A stretch of DNA of 64,000 nt from Mycobacterium parascrofulaceum ATCC BAA-614 (GTDB lineage Bacteria; Actinomycetota; Actinomycetes; Mycobacteriales; Mycobacteriaceae). Positions within the stretch are counted from its first letter, which is position 1. Each line of letters begins with the position of its first letter. The stretch spans positions 169,957-233,956 of the forward strand of contig NZ_GG770554.1 in NCBI RefSeq assembly GCF_000164135.1, written 5' to 3'. The translations under genes and the position numbers were made by a program. The notes below the pieces were generated by a model. That model was not told where the DNA came from. It searched no databases and saw only the letters and a list, made by a program, of their open reading frames with translations. Below are positions 25,352 to 33,635 of this stretch, piece by piece.

Positions 25352-25357
25352 CACGCG

Positions 25358-25373
25358 CTGTACGACCGTATAG
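25358..25373. promoter_or_regulatory. Island operator, CTGTACGACCGTATAG
   Basis: Second copy in the same divergent gap, 42 bases from the P450 start and 98 from the TetR start at 25472. The paired sites between the regulator and a target gene support this TetR as the binding protein. Confidence 0.78.
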
Positions 25374-25471
25374 GACATGGCGCTGACGACCCGAGCTTCC
25401 GCGGTGGCACCATCCGGGCGTACAGCAGATGCAGGTGCGAATATGGTTCAAGGACCAAGAGTGAGGTGACC

Positions 25472-26113
25472 ATGGCAGCATCGCCGCGCCGCGTGGGTGC
25501 AGAGACGTCTAAAACGCGCGACGTCCTGCTCGACTGCGTCGAGACGATGATGTTGGAGGATGGGTATGCCAGCGTCAGCTATCGCGCACTGGCAGCCAAA
25601 GCAGGGGTGACGGCAAGCCTGGTGCAGTACTACTTTCCGTCCCTTGACGAGATTTTCCTCGCCGCGATACGTCGCTACTCCGAGCGCAATCTGGGCATCC
25701 TGCGCTCTGCGTTGGAAAAGCGGACGCAAGACCCACTGCATGCCATGTGGGAGTACAGCTGGGACGAAGCCACCGGCGCGTTGATCACCGAATTCATGGC
25801 GCTGGGAAACCATCGGAAGTCGATACGTTCGGAGATCGCCGAGGTGACCGAACGGATGAGGAAACTGCAGGTCGACGTTCTGAGCCAAGCGTTCGGTGCC
25901 AAAGCGCGCTTTGATGGCGACCTATCGCTTGGCGCGCTGGTTCTGCTGATCACCGGAATTCCCAAATTCCTCAACCTGGAAGAAGGTGTGGGGGTCAAGA
26001 CCGCCCACCAAGAAGTGGTCCGGGCCGTCGAGCGCTACCTCGATGCGGTCGAGCCCGGATCGGTCCGGCGCCGGCGCAAGTCGCCCAAGAAATCTTCCCT
26101 ACCTCCTCGCTAG
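25472..26113 (+). CDS. TetR family regulator of the catabolic island
   Basis: 213 aa from ATG 25472 (GTG 25466 possible; GTGAGGTG just upstream). DNA-binding domain: 'TSKTRDVLLDCVETMMLEDGYASVSYRALAAKAGVTASLVQYYF' near residues 12-56, followed by 'PSLDEIFLAAIRRYSERN'. The ligand domain contains 'LGALVLLITGIPKFLNLEEGVGVKTAHQEVVRAVERYLDAVEP'. The tail is rich in Arg/Lys ('RRRRKSPKKSS'). It is divergent from a P450 gene with two copies of a palindrome between them, and the same palindrome recurs in each promoter gap up to 34.3 kb. That makes it the best candidate for a local, effector-controlled repressor. Confidence 0.86.
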   Translation: MAASPRRVGAETSKTRDVLLDCVETMMLEDGYASVSYRALAAKAGVTASLVQYYFPSLDEIFLAAIRRYSERNLGILRSALEKRTQDPLHAMWEYSWDEATGALITEFMALGNHRKSIRSEIAEVTERMRKLQVDVLSQAFGAKARFDGDLSLGALVLLITGIPKFLNLEEGVGVKTAHQEVVRAVERYLDAVEPGSVRRRRKSPKKSSLPPR

Positions 26114-26188
26114 GTGGTCTCGAGTGCGTGACTCAGCGCACTGCTCACCGGCTTCGTCAAGCGTTGGGTGATCGGTACCGCCTTTGTG

Positions 26189-26204
26189 CTATACATCTGC
26201 ATAG
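26189..26204. promoter_or_regulatory. Island operator, CTATACATCTGCATAG
   Basis: Member of the CTRTACGNNCGTAYAG family, 46 bases upstream of the SDR start at 26251 and downstream of the TetR stop. It would control the SDR-ferredoxin-P450 operon separately from the TetR promoter. It also argues against starting the SDR further upstream. Confidence 0.7.
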
Positions 26205-26250
26205 CGGGACTGGCGCGCTGTCGGTACCAGGGTGTGAGGTGGCAGACGAA

Positions 26251-26994
26251 GTGAATCGGGTCGCTGTGGTGACTGGTGGCGGATCGGGCCTTGGCGAATC
26301 CATCGCGGTGCAGCTGAGTCGAGATGGGCACCGGGTGGCGGTATTGGACATCGACGGTGACAGTGCAGATAACGTCGCGGCCCGGTTATGTGCCGACGGC
26401 AACCAAGCCATCGGCCTTCAGGCCGATGTCAGTCACTCAGACTCGGTGCACTCGGCTTTCGGCGTAATTCGCGAAACTCTCGGCGCGGTCGAAATTTTGG
26501 TGACCAGTGCGGCGGTGGCCGGCTTCACCCGTTTCGATCGGATCACGTTCGAGGAGTGGAACCGCTTCCTCGCGGTCAATCTCACCGGTACCTTCTTATG
26601 CATGCAAGCGGCGCTGTCGGACATGGCCAGCACGCAGTGGGGACGCATCGTCACCATCTCGTCCGCGGCGGGCCAGAACGGTGCATCGCGGCAAGGCCAC
26701 TATTCGGCTTCCAAAGGTGGGGTCATTGCGTTGTCGAAGTCGGTGGCGCTGGACTACGCAGCGAAGGGCATCACCGTCAACACGGTGCCGCCGTTTGTCA
26801 TCGACACCCCGATGCTGCGCGAGCAGCAACGGGCCAAGAAGCTGCCGCCCGCAGAGGTTTTGAGCAAGGCGATTCCGGCAGGACGACTCGGGACCGGCGC
26901 CGACGTCGCAGCGCTATGTGGGTTCCTGTGCTCGGACGCTGCCGGCTACATCACCGGGCAGGTGATCGGCGTCAACGGCGGCGCCGTCATCTGA
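26251..26994 (+). CDS. SDR family oxidoreductase (cassette copy 1)
   Basis: 247 aa from GTG 26251 with AGGTGG 8 bases upstream; GTG 26239 is an alternative. SDR motifs: 'VTGGGSGLGES' near residue 8, 'SAAVAG' in place of the usual NNAG near 85, 'ISSAAGQNGASRQGHYSASKGG' with catalytic Ser, Tyr and Lys near 137-155, and end 'GYITGQVIGVNGG'. The same three-gene order (SDR, ferredoxin, P450) recurs at 57886-55574, and the two SDRs share the same pattern ('FDRITFEEWNRFLAVNLTG' against 'FNNITFDDWQRVIDVNLNG'). Probably oxidises the alcohol made by the P450. Confidence 0.86.
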   Translation: MNRVAVVTGGGSGLGESIAVQLSRDGHRVAVLDIDGDSADNVAARLCADGNQAIGLQADVSHSDSVHSAFGVIRETLGAVEILVTSAAVAGFTRFDRITFEEWNRFLAVNLTGTFLCMQAALSDMASTQWGRIVTISSAAGQNGASRQGHYSASKGGVIALSKSVALDYAAKGITVNTVPPFVIDTPMLREQQRAKKLPPAEVLSKAIPAGRLGTGADVAALCGFLCSDAAGYITGQVIGVNGGAVI

Positions 26995-27047
26995 TACGAG
27001 CCTCGAGGTTGAGAGCGATCGCCCACACCACATCAACGGAGGAACAG

Positions 27048-27248
27048 GTGAAAGTCCGGATCGATACTGATCGGTGCCAGGGGCACACGCTGTGTTCCAT
27101 GATCGCGCCGGAATCGTTCGTCCTCAACGATATTGACGGCCACGCCGCCGTCGTCGCCGAGGACGTGCCAAAGGAATACGAAGGCCAGGTGCGAGAGGCG
27201 GCTCAGTCCTGCCCGGAGCAGGCGATCGTGATCGACGGGACGCAGTGA
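27048..27248 (+). CDS. Mycobacterial P450-type ferredoxin (cassette copy 1)
   Basis: 66 aa from GTG 27048 with GGAGGA 4 bases upstream. Cluster motif 'CQGHTLC' (C-x2-H-x2-C, about residues 10-16), then 'APESF', and the last ligand in 'SCPEQAI' near 54. His occupies the variable ligand position, typical of 3Fe-4S ferredoxins serving mycobacterial P450s. The P450 start overlaps its stop. Nearly identical in layout to 56960-57154 ('CQGHTLCAMIAPESF'). Confidence 0.9.
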   Translation: MKVRIDTDRCQGHTLCSMIAPESFVLNDIDGHAAVVAEDVPKEYEGQVREAAQSCPEQAIVIDGTQ

Positions 27249-28591
27249 TGACCGCGCAGCACGGTATCCGGTATCACTTCGACCGCCACAGCCCCGACTA
27301 CCGGCAGAAGTTCCTCGACATCACCCACGAGATGCAGCAGCGCTGTCCCATCGCCTGGACGGACACATACGGTGGCCACTGGGTGGCTGCAGGTGGGGAC
27401 GCGGTCTTCGAATTGGCCCGCTGTCCCCATGTGTCGAACGACCACGACGTCAATGGCGTTCGCCGTGGCTATAAGGGAATCTCCATTCCGACAATGGTCG
27501 AGGCGGAGAATATTCGCGGCGGCATGTTGGAGATGGACGAGCCAGAACACCGCTATTACCGCAGCGCTTTGAACCCGTATCTATCACCCGCCGCCGTCAA
27601 GCGCTGGGAGCCGTTTGTCAATGAGGTGGTGCGGTCCTGCCTTGACGAGCACATCGAGGATGGGCGCATCGATTTCGTGGATGACCTCGCCAACGTGGTG
27701 CCGGCGGTGCTCACCCTGGCGATGTTGGGTGTGCCGCTGAAGAAGTGGACCGTCTACAACGAACCTGCCCACGCGTCGGTATACACGCCGCCGGACTCGC
27801 CGGACGTCGCGCGAGTCCGCGAGCTGTACATGGCGATGGGCCTCGACCTCTACACCAACCTGGTCGAGATTCGGGAGAACCCGCGTCCGGGCATCATTGA
27901 CGCCCTGGCCAGGCTACGCATCGAGGGTCAGGCCCCGCCCGACACCGAGCTGGTCGGCATGCTCAATCTGCTCATCGGTGGCGGGTTCGACACCACCACC
28001 GCATTGACGGCCCACACACTGGAGTGGCTCTCAGAACATCCGGACGAGCGCGACCGGCTCAGCCGAGACCGTGCGGTCCTGCTGGATCCCGCCACCGAGG
28101 AGTTTCTGAGATTCTTCACCCCCGCGCCCGGGGACGGGCGCACGATCGCCGACGAGATCGAGGTGGACGGTGTCACGATGCAAGAAGGCCAGCGGCTGTG
28201 GCTGTCGTGGGCGATGGCCAACCGCGATCCCAGACTCTTCGATCAGCCCGATCAAATTGTCCTCGACCGTAAAGGCAATCGACACTTCAGCTTCGGGCTG
28301 GGTGTTCATCGCTGCGCGGGCTCTAACGTCGCCCGCATCGTATTCAAGTCGATGCTGACGGCAGTGCTCGATCGCCTTCCGGACTACCGCTGTGATCCGG
28401 ACGGGACCGTGCACTACGACACTATCGGCGTGATCCAAGGGATGCGCCATTTACCGGCGACGTTCGAGCCCGGCAAGCGGATAGGAGCCGGACTGGACGA
28501 GACTCTCGACAAGCTGCAACGCGTCATTGACGAGCAGGGACTGGCTCGGCCCATCACGGAACACAAAGAGGCGGCCAACATCACGGCATGA
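27245..28591 (+). CDS. Cytochrome P450 (cassette copy 1; paralogue of 55574-56938)
   Basis: 448 aa counted from GTG 27245, which overlaps the ferredoxin stop; ATG 27248 is equally possible. I-helix 'LIGGGFDTTTALTAHTLEW' (GG-x-DTT instead of AG-x-ET) near residue 240, ExxR-region 'TEEFLRFFTPA' near 284, heme loop 'FSFGLGVHRCAGSNVAR' with Cys near 357. The C-terminus is extended by 'GAGLDETLDKLQRVIDEQGLARPITEHKEA'. Long stretches are identical with the P450 at 55574 ('NPYLSPAAVKRW', 'DFVDDLANVVPAVLTLAMLG'). Electron donor is the preceding ferredoxin. Confidence 0.9.
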   Translation: MMTAQHGIRYHFDRHSPDYRQKFLDITHEMQQRCPIAWTDTYGGHWVAAGGDAVFELARCPHVSNDHDVNGVRRGYKGISIPTMVEAENIRGGMLEMDEPEHRYYRSALNPYLSPAAVKRWEPFVNEVVRSCLDEHIEDGRIDFVDDLANVVPAVLTLAMLGVPLKKWTVYNEPAHASVYTPPDSPDVARVRELYMAMGLDLYTNLVEIRENPRPGIIDALARLRIEGQAPPDTELVGMLNLLIGGGFDTTTALTAHTLEWLSEHPDERDRLSRDRAVLLDPATEEFLRFFTPAPGDGRTIADEIEVDGVTMQEGQRLWLSWAMANRDPRLFDQPDQIVLDRKGNRHFSFGLGVHRCAGSNVARIVFKSMLTAVLDRLPDYRCDPDGTVHYDTIGVIQGMRHLPATFEPGKRIGAGLDETLDKLQRVIDEQGLARPITEHKEAANITA

Positions 28592-28662
28592 TCGGTGGTC
28601 GGTACGCCAGCCGTGGCGCCGAAAGGTGCACAGCGCCAGCACCGTAGGGCACACGCCCTGGT

Positions 28663-29334
28663 TCAGCCGCGTTTTGGCCGAGCACCCGATCCGTAGACGA
28701 TGTCCGCGCGCGCGGGGTCCCAGTGATTGTGGAACACTACGTCGGCTATCGGACGCCGGCGAACCGGACCGTGGTGTCCGCGGGGCCAGCCGACGACGAT
28801 GTGGCCGGCAAGGAACCACTCATGCGGAACGCCGACGGCTTCGCGCAGAATCTTCTCGCCGTCGTAGGACGCCCAACTCGTGAAACACGCACCCAACCCC
28901 TGGGCGCGTGCGGCGAGGTAGAAGTTTTGCATCGCCGGGTAGATTGATCCACCTTGCAGATACTCCGACGCGAACTCGTTCTTGAACGCCGTGAACAACA
29001 CGGACGTGTATTCGCCTGCCCGATCGTGTAATTCATACGTCGCACGGTTGTTGCGCGCCGAGCGGCTTCGGTCGCCGTCGGTGGGCCTGTTCATCCCGTA
29101 GATCGTCTCGATCGTCCGCAGCGCAGTCTGAGCCGCCTTGGCGACGGCGGCGCGCTGCTCAGATGCGTCGAGGACGACAAAGCGCCACAGTTGGGCGTTC
29201 GCGCCATTCGGTGCCCACGTCGCGGCCTCGAGACAGCGGTCGATCGTTTGGGCATCGACCGGTTCGTCGGTGAATCGGCGGACGGAGCGCGCGGTGGACA
29301 TGACTTCCCAGACGTCATTGGTCGGATGCACCAT
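28663..29334 (-). CDS. Nitroreductase family protein
   Basis: 223 aa from ATG 29334. FMN-binding nitroreductase fold: 'STARSVRRFTDEPVDAQTIDRCLEAATWAPNGANAQLWRFVVL' (residues about 12-55) carries the phosphate-binding Arg-x-x-R and the 'APNGxNxQ' loop; 'NFYLAARAQGLGACFTSW' near 150 and 'GVPHEWFLAGHIVVGWPRG' near 180 complete it. Members reduce nitro groups, quinones or enones with NAD(P)H. In this island it may reduce a double bond or recycle flavin; neither is proved. It is divergent from the SDR at 29450, with one operator between. Confidence 0.82.
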   Translation of the reverse strand: MVHPTNDVWEVMSTARSVRRFTDEPVDAQTIDRCLEAATWAPNGANAQLWRFVVLDASEQRAAVAKAAQTALRTIETIYGMNRPTDGDRSRSARNNRATYELHDRAGEYTSVLFTAFKNEFASEYLQGGSIYPAMQNFYLAARAQGLGACFTSWASYDGEKILREAVGVPHEWFLAGHIVVGWPRGHHGPVRRRPIADVVFHNHWDPARADIVYGSGARPKRG

Positions 29335-29395
29335 CCCATTGGTGTACTCGACGCATGCGGAGATGTCGAGAGCCGCACGCCATGGCCCGCGCGTG

Positions 29396-29411
29396 TTGTA
29401 CAGTCGTATTG
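29396..29411. promoter_or_regulatory. Island operator, TTGTACAGTCGTATTG
   Basis: Imperfect member of the CTRTACGNNCGTAYAG family, 61 bases from the nitroreductase start and 38 from the SDR start. A single site here can serve both divergent units. Confidence 0.65.
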
Positions 29412-29449
29412 CAAGCGCAGCGTGGCCGTCGGCGAGAGGGAGTGGTGCT

Positions 29450-30220
29450 GTGAACGACAGGTTCTCGATGGAGGGGCGCGTCGCCGTCATCACTGGTGGC
29501 GGAACCGGCATCGGCCGGGCCTCGGCGCTGGTGCTGGCGGAGCGCGGCGCCGACATCGTCCTCGCCGGCCGGCGAGTCGAGCCACTCAAGTCCACCCAGA
29601 GCGAGATCGAGGCACTCGGGCGCCGTGCGATCGCGGTGCCGACCGACGTCACTGCCGCCGAGCAGTGCCAGGCCGTCGTCGACGCGACGCTCGCTGAATT
29701 CGGCCGCCTCGACGTGCTGCTGAACAACGCGGGCGGGGGAGCGACCAAGCCGTTGATGAAGTGGACCGACGAAGAGTGGCATCAGGTGCTGGACCTGAAC
29801 CTGTCCAGCGCGTGGTACCTGTCGCGAGCCGCGGCCAAGCCGATGATCGAACAAGGCAAGGGAGCCATCGTCAACATCTCCTCCGGCGCCAGCCTGCTGG
29901 CCATGCCGCAGGCCCCGGTGTACGGGGCGGCCAAGGCTGGGCTGAACAATTTGACCGGCTCCATGGCGGCGGCCTGGACCCGTAAAGGCTTGCGGGTCAA
30001 TTGCATAGCCTGCGGCGCTGTCCGCACTCCCGGACTTGAGGCCGACGCACAACGCCAGGGTTTCGACATCGACATGATCGGGCAGACGAACGCCTCGGGC
30101 CGCATCGCCGAGCCGGATGAGATCGGCTACGGAGTGTTGTTTTTCGCCTCTGACGCATCGAGCTACTGCTCCGGTCAGACGCTGTACATGCACGGCGGTC
30201 CCGGGCCGGCCGGAATCTGA
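29450..30220 (+). CDS. SDR family oxidoreductase
   Basis: 256 aa from GTG 29450 with GAGAGGG 9 bases upstream. 'VITGGGTGIGRAS' near residue 14, 'NNAGGG' near 90, 'SSGASLLAMPQAPVYGAAKAG' giving Ser, Tyr and Lys near 145-162, and 'GQTLYMHGG' at the end. A dehydrogenase or reductase acting on a hydroxy or keto CoA ester or alcohol, with NAD(P). A VOC protein follows 21 bases later in the same unit. The upstream palindrome places it in the island regulon. Confidence 0.86.
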   Translation: MNDRFSMEGRVAVITGGGTGIGRASALVLAERGADIVLAGRRVEPLKSTQSEIEALGRRAIAVPTDVTAAEQCQAVVDATLAEFGRLDVLLNNAGGGATKPLMKWTDEEWHQVLDLNLSSAWYLSRAAAKPMIEQGKGAIVNISSGASLLAMPQAPVYGAAKAGLNNLTGSMAAAWTRKGLRVNCIACGAVRTPGLEADAQRQGFDIDMIGQTNASGRIAEPDEIGYGVLFFASDASSYCSGQTLYMHGGPGPAGI

Positions 30221-30241
30221 CCTGAATTTCTGGAGGCACGA

Positions 30242-30664
30242 ATGAATGTCAGCCATGTCGGGCTTCGGGTGCGCGACCTCGACAAGTCGAAATGCTTCTA
30301 CGAGGCACTGGGATTCACGGAGGTGAGGCGGCTGGCAGTGCCCGATCCGGTTGCCGGCGGACTGCTCGGGCTGGCTTCGCCGATCGGGTTCGAGGCGGTT
30401 TATCTGCAGAACAACGACTTTGTGTTGCAGTTGATCACGTTTTCCGGATACCCCGCGCCCGACGAGCCCGAGCGCACGATGGTGGGCGCTGGTCTGACGC
30501 ACCTGTCGGTCGCTGTCGACGACATGGCGCAAGCGCAAGCGGCCGTTGAGGCCGCGGGCGGTACCGTCGTCGCAGATCCTGGAGGGGGATATGCGTGCAT
30601 GGTCCGGGACCCGGGAGGCCAGTTGATCGAGTTGATCCACTCCAGCGTCCGGCCGGCCCCCTGA
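30242..30664 (+). CDS. VOC (glyoxalase/dioxygenase fold) family protein
   Basis: 140 aa. Two beta-alpha-beta-beta-beta modules of the VOC fold: 'VSHVGLRVRDLDKSKCFYEALGF' and 'LTHLSVAVDDMAQAQAAVEAAGG', ending 'CMVRDPGGQLIELIHSS'. Likely metal ligands are His5, the Gln or Glu of the second strand set, His in 'LTHLS', and Glu in 'QLIELI'. Fold members include glyoxalases, methylmalonyl-CoA epimerases and extradiol dioxygenases; with one module pair of this size an epimerase or lyase is more likely than a ring-cleaving dioxygenase. Follows the SDR by 21 bases. Confidence 0.8.
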   Translation: MNVSHVGLRVRDLDKSKCFYEALGFTEVRRLAVPDPVAGGLLGLASPIGFEAVYLQNNDFVLQLITFSGYPAPDEPERTMVGAGLTHLSVAVDDMAQAQAAVEAAGGTVVADPGGGYACMVRDPGGQLIELIHSSVRPAP

Positions 30665-30696
30665 GCCTTGTCACCGAAATGACCTGAACGGCAACG

Positions 30697-31551
30697 TCAG
30701 GAGCGGAGCTCGTCAACCGTCGACGCATAGCGGTCGAGATAGGACAGCGTCGCCCCCGAATCATGGGCGTCGCGCCGTCCCCCGCCCACCACGGCACGGT
30801 TGAACCCAAGTTCGCGGTAGCCCGCCAGCGTGGCCAGTGATGGCTCTCCCCAGGCCATGATCGTGAGATCCAACGTCGCCGGATCGCGCCCAGCGTCCTC
30901 GGCTGCGTGGCGGAAGTCGGCCAAGGCGCTCGACACATCGTTGAACGCGGCATCGCCGGGAAGCCAGCCATCCGTCCACGGCATGCAGTCGCGGGTAGCC
31001 TTGCGGCCGGTGGTGGCGGCCAGGAGCTTCGGCCGCGGCCGCTGGTAGGGCTTTGGATAGGACCATACGGGCCCGAAATCGATGAATTCGCCGTGGTATT
31101 CCGGCTCATCATCTTCCCAGAGCGAGCCGAGGGCGGTGACTGTATCGGCCAAGGCCCGGTAACGATCCGACCAACCGATCGACCGCGAGACTTCCAGCTC
31201 GGCCCGAAACCCGACGCCGACCCCCAATAGGAGTCGTCCTGCACTCATTTGGTCCAGCGTGGCGACTTCCTTGGCGAACGTGAACAATTCGCGCTCAAGG
31301 GGCAGCACCACGGCTGTGCCGAGACGCAACTTGGTCGTTGCCTGCGCCGCCATCATGAGTGAGAGCAGCGGGTCCCACATCCGCTTCTGCGCCGCCAGCA
31401 AACCCGCCGGAAACTGGTCCCGGGCCGACACCGGAATCTGGGGGTGCTCGCCGACCCATAACGACTCAAACCGGCGCGTTTCAAGTTCCTGCCCGAGCAC
31501 TCCCGGAGCCATATCTCGGGGTGTATTCAGCGAGACGAAGCCCAGGTCCAT
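30697..31551 (-). CDS. LLM class (F420-type) oxidoreductase
   Basis: 284 aa from ATG 31551 with GAGGAG 5 bases upstream. The bacterial luciferase-like core is visible: 'FESLWVGEHPQIP' near residue 29, 'LRLGTAVVLPLERELFTFAKEVATLDQMSAGRLLLGVGVGF' near 75-118, 'RPRPKLLAATTGRKATRDCMPWTDGWLPG' near 170. That 'TLDQMSAGRLLLGVG' motif is shared by F420-dependent enzymes and FMN luciferases; the short length and mycobacterial host favour F420, without proof. Divergent from the P450 at 31633 over one operator. Probably a hydride transfer step on a carbonyl or enone. Confidence 0.82.
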   Translation of the reverse strand: MDLGFVSLNTPRDMAPGVLGQELETRRFESLWVGEHPQIPVSARDQFPAGLLAAQKRMWDPLLSLMMAAQATTKLRLGTAVVLPLERELFTFAKEVATLDQMSAGRLLLGVGVGFRAELEVSRSIGWSDRYRALADTVTALGSLWEDDEPEYHGEFIDFGPVWSYPKPYQRPRPKLLAATTGRKATRDCMPWTDGWLPGDAAFNDVSSALADFRHAAEDAGRDPATLDLTIMAWGEPSLATLAGYRELGFNRAVVGGGRRDAHDSGATLSYLDRYASTVDELRS

Positions 31552-31578
31552 CAACGCTCCTCTAGGTCATACCGGGTG

Positions 31579-31594
31579 CTGTACGATCGTACTG
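31579..31594. promoter_or_regulatory. Island operator, CTGTACGATCGTACTG
   Basis: Core GTACGATCGTAC is a perfect 12-base palindrome inside this member of the CTRTACGNNCGTAYAG family. It sits 27 bases from the LLM start and 38 from the P450 start, serving the divergent pair. Confidence 0.75.
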
Positions 31595-31632
31595 CACGCG
31601 AATGATCGGCGCTGCACGGACCGAGGAGCACG

Positions 31633-32829
31633 ATGCCCGTATTGGACGAAAACCAGCTCTCCTACGATCCGTACGACGTCGAGATCGACGCTGATCCCTA
31701 TCCGATCTATAAGCGTCTGCGCGACGAGGCGCCTTTGTATTACAACGACAAATTCGGCTTCTGGGGTCTGAGTCGATTCGCCGACGTCGAGGCGGCACTG
31801 CGGGACGTCGCCAACCTCAGCTCGGCCAAGGGTGACATCCTCGAGGTGGTCAAGGCTGAGCCGGTCATGCCGCTCGGTGCCTTCATCAATGAGGACCCCC
31901 CGTTGCATACCGTGCATCGGCTGTTGGTGTCGCGCGCCTTCACGCCCCGGAAGTTGAAGGCCATCGAGGACCGGGTGCGTGCGTTCTGCGCCGCATGCTT
32001 GGCTCCGCTGATCGGGGGAGATCGCTTCGACTTCACGCTTGATCTCGGTGCCGAGATGCCGATGCGGGTCATCGGCATCCTGGTGGGCATCCCAGAATCA
32101 TTGCAGCGCAGCGTCCGTAAGGTTGCGGGTCGCAGGCTCCGCAACAAGCCTGGCGAGCCGCTGCCGGTGAGCAAGGACAACTACTTCAACGGCAACATGT
32201 TCCGGGACTACGTAGAGTGGCGCGGACGGAATCCCTCCAACGATCTCGTGACCGAACTCTTACACGTCGAATTCGAGGACGTCTCCGGCACGATCCGACG
32301 GTTGAGCACCGAGGAGTTGCTCGTCTTCCTCGGCGTCATTGCGAACGCCGGCACCGAGACAGTGGGACGGTTGTTCGGCTGGCTGGGCAAGCTGCTGGGC
32401 GATCATCCGGATCAGCGGCGCGAGTTAGCGCAGGATCCGTCGCTGATCCCGGGTGCGGTGGAAGAGGTGTTGCGCTTTGAGCCCCCGGTTCACAACATCG
32501 CCCGCTACGTCGCCAATGATGTTGAGTACCAAGGGCAGGTCGTTCCAGCTGGTAGCGCATTGCTCCTGATGGCCGGGTCCGCGAACCGCGACGAGCGCAA
32601 ATTCGATGACCCGGATCGGTTCGACATTCACCGCAATGCCAATCACCTGTCCTTTGGCCGCGGAACACACTTCTGCCTGGGCGCCTCGTTGGCTCGCCTC
32701 GAAGGCCGCGTAGCCCTCGAGGAGATCTTGAAACGCTGGCCCGACTGGACCATCGATCTGGGCAACGCCGTGCGGTCACCGACGGCGACGGTGCGCGGTT
32801 GGGAGAGCATGCCCGCGATCCTCGGTTGA
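31633..32829 (+). CDS. Cytochrome P450 (paralogue of 24131-25315)
   Basis: 398 aa, ATG 31633 with GAGGAGCACG upstream. I-helix 'VIANAGTETVGRLFG' (AGTET) near residue 235, ExxR 'EEVLRFEPP' near 280, heme loop 'FGRGTHFCLGASLARLEGR' with Cys near 348. Strongly similar over the whole length to 24131-25315, including the start 'YDPYDVEIDADPYPIYKRLRDEAPLYYN'. No adjacent ferredoxin; the ferredoxin at 27048 or 35222 is the nearest donor. It is divergent from the LLM oxidoreductase, and its stop is 5 bases from the convergent SDR at 32835. Confidence 0.91.
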   Translation: MPVLDENQLSYDPYDVEIDADPYPIYKRLRDEAPLYYNDKFGFWGLSRFADVEAALRDVANLSSAKGDILEVVKAEPVMPLGAFINEDPPLHTVHRLLVSRAFTPRKLKAIEDRVRAFCAACLAPLIGGDRFDFTLDLGAEMPMRVIGILVGIPESLQRSVRKVAGRRLRNKPGEPLPVSKDNYFNGNMFRDYVEWRGRNPSNDLVTELLHVEFEDVSGTIRRLSTEELLVFLGVIANAGTETVGRLFGWLGKLLGDHPDQRRELAQDPSLIPGAVEEVLRFEPPVHNIARYVANDVEYQGQVVPAGSALLLMAGSANRDERKFDDPDRFDIHRNANHLSFGRGTHFCLGASLARLEGRVALEEILKRWPDWTIDLGNAVRSPTATVRGWESMPAILG

Positions 32830-32834
32830 GCCTG

Positions 32835-33632
32835 TTAGCTGGTGCCGTCAGTCCGCTGCTGTACCGGCACGTTGAGCCGACTGTCGGGACCCGGCAGGTC
32901 AGCGAATTGCATCGCCCAGGGCGGCTTCCCGTGCTGCACCACCCAGCACGACCCGGTGTTCTCGATGGGTGAGCACGCCGCAGCGAGAACGGCATCGGAG
33001 ACAGCGTCCGGCTCCATCACCGGCACACCGATGCGTTCGACCAACGGCCGCCGGTTGCCGAGCGCACCGGTTTCGGTTATGCCCGGGCAAATGGTATGGA
33101 CCGCAATGCCTTCGGGCGCAAGATTGGGCGCGATGGCACGCATGAAGCCGACCACCCCATGCTTACCGAGCGAATAGATGGGATCGGGATGCCAGGGCAG
33201 GATGCCCGCGAGCGAGGCCGTCGCCACTATCGCACCCTCCCCGGCGCCGCCCGCTCGCATGGCACGGACCGCGGCGACGGCGCCGAAGACCACGCCGTCG
33301 ACGTTCACGCCCACCGATTTGCGGTAGTCGGTCAGGTCGAGATCGCCGATGTCGCCGGACCAGCGGATCGTGACGCCGGCGTTGAGAAAAGCAAGGTCGA
33401 CACTCCCCAGCACCTGACAGCAAGAATCGAACGCGCGGTTCACCTGCTCCGGGTCGGAAACGTCGCACGCCAATGGCAATCCGTCAAGCGGCGTGGCCAC
33501 CGCCTCGGCGGCATCTGCGTCGATGTCGAGTACACAGACCCGCATGCCTGCGGCGGCAAGTCGTTGCGCGGTGGATCGACCGATCCCGGAGCCTCCACCG
33601 GTCACGAGCGCCACTCGTCCCTTGAGCTTCAT
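32835..33632 (-). CDS. SDR family oxidoreductase
   Basis: 265 aa. 'VTGGGSGIGRST' near residue 10, 'NAGVT' near 85, 'TASLAGILPWHPDPIYSLGKHG' with Ser, Tyr and Lys near 138-155, and 'ICPGITETGAL' near 180. The C-terminus lacks the usual 'ITG..l.vDGG' and ends 'MQFADLPGPDSRLNVPVQQ', so it is a less common subgroup with a changed substrate lid. It starts 3 bases after the SnoaL-like gene's stop and shares that gene's promoter, which has the island palindrome. Confidence 0.83.
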   Translation of the reverse strand: MKLKGRVALVTGGGSGIGRSTAQRLAAAGMRVCVLDIDADAAEAVATPLDGLPLACDVSDPEQVNRAFDSCCQVLGSVDLAFLNAGVTIRWSGDIGDLDLTDYRKSVGVNVDGVVFGAVAAVRAMRAGGAGEGAIVATASLAGILPWHPDPIYSLGKHGVVGFMRAIAPNLAPEGIAVHTICPGITETGALGNRRPLVERIGVPVMEPDAVSDAVLAAACSPIENTGSCWVVQHGKPPWAMQFADLPGPDSRLNVPVQQRTDGTS

Positions 33633-33635
33633 CGG

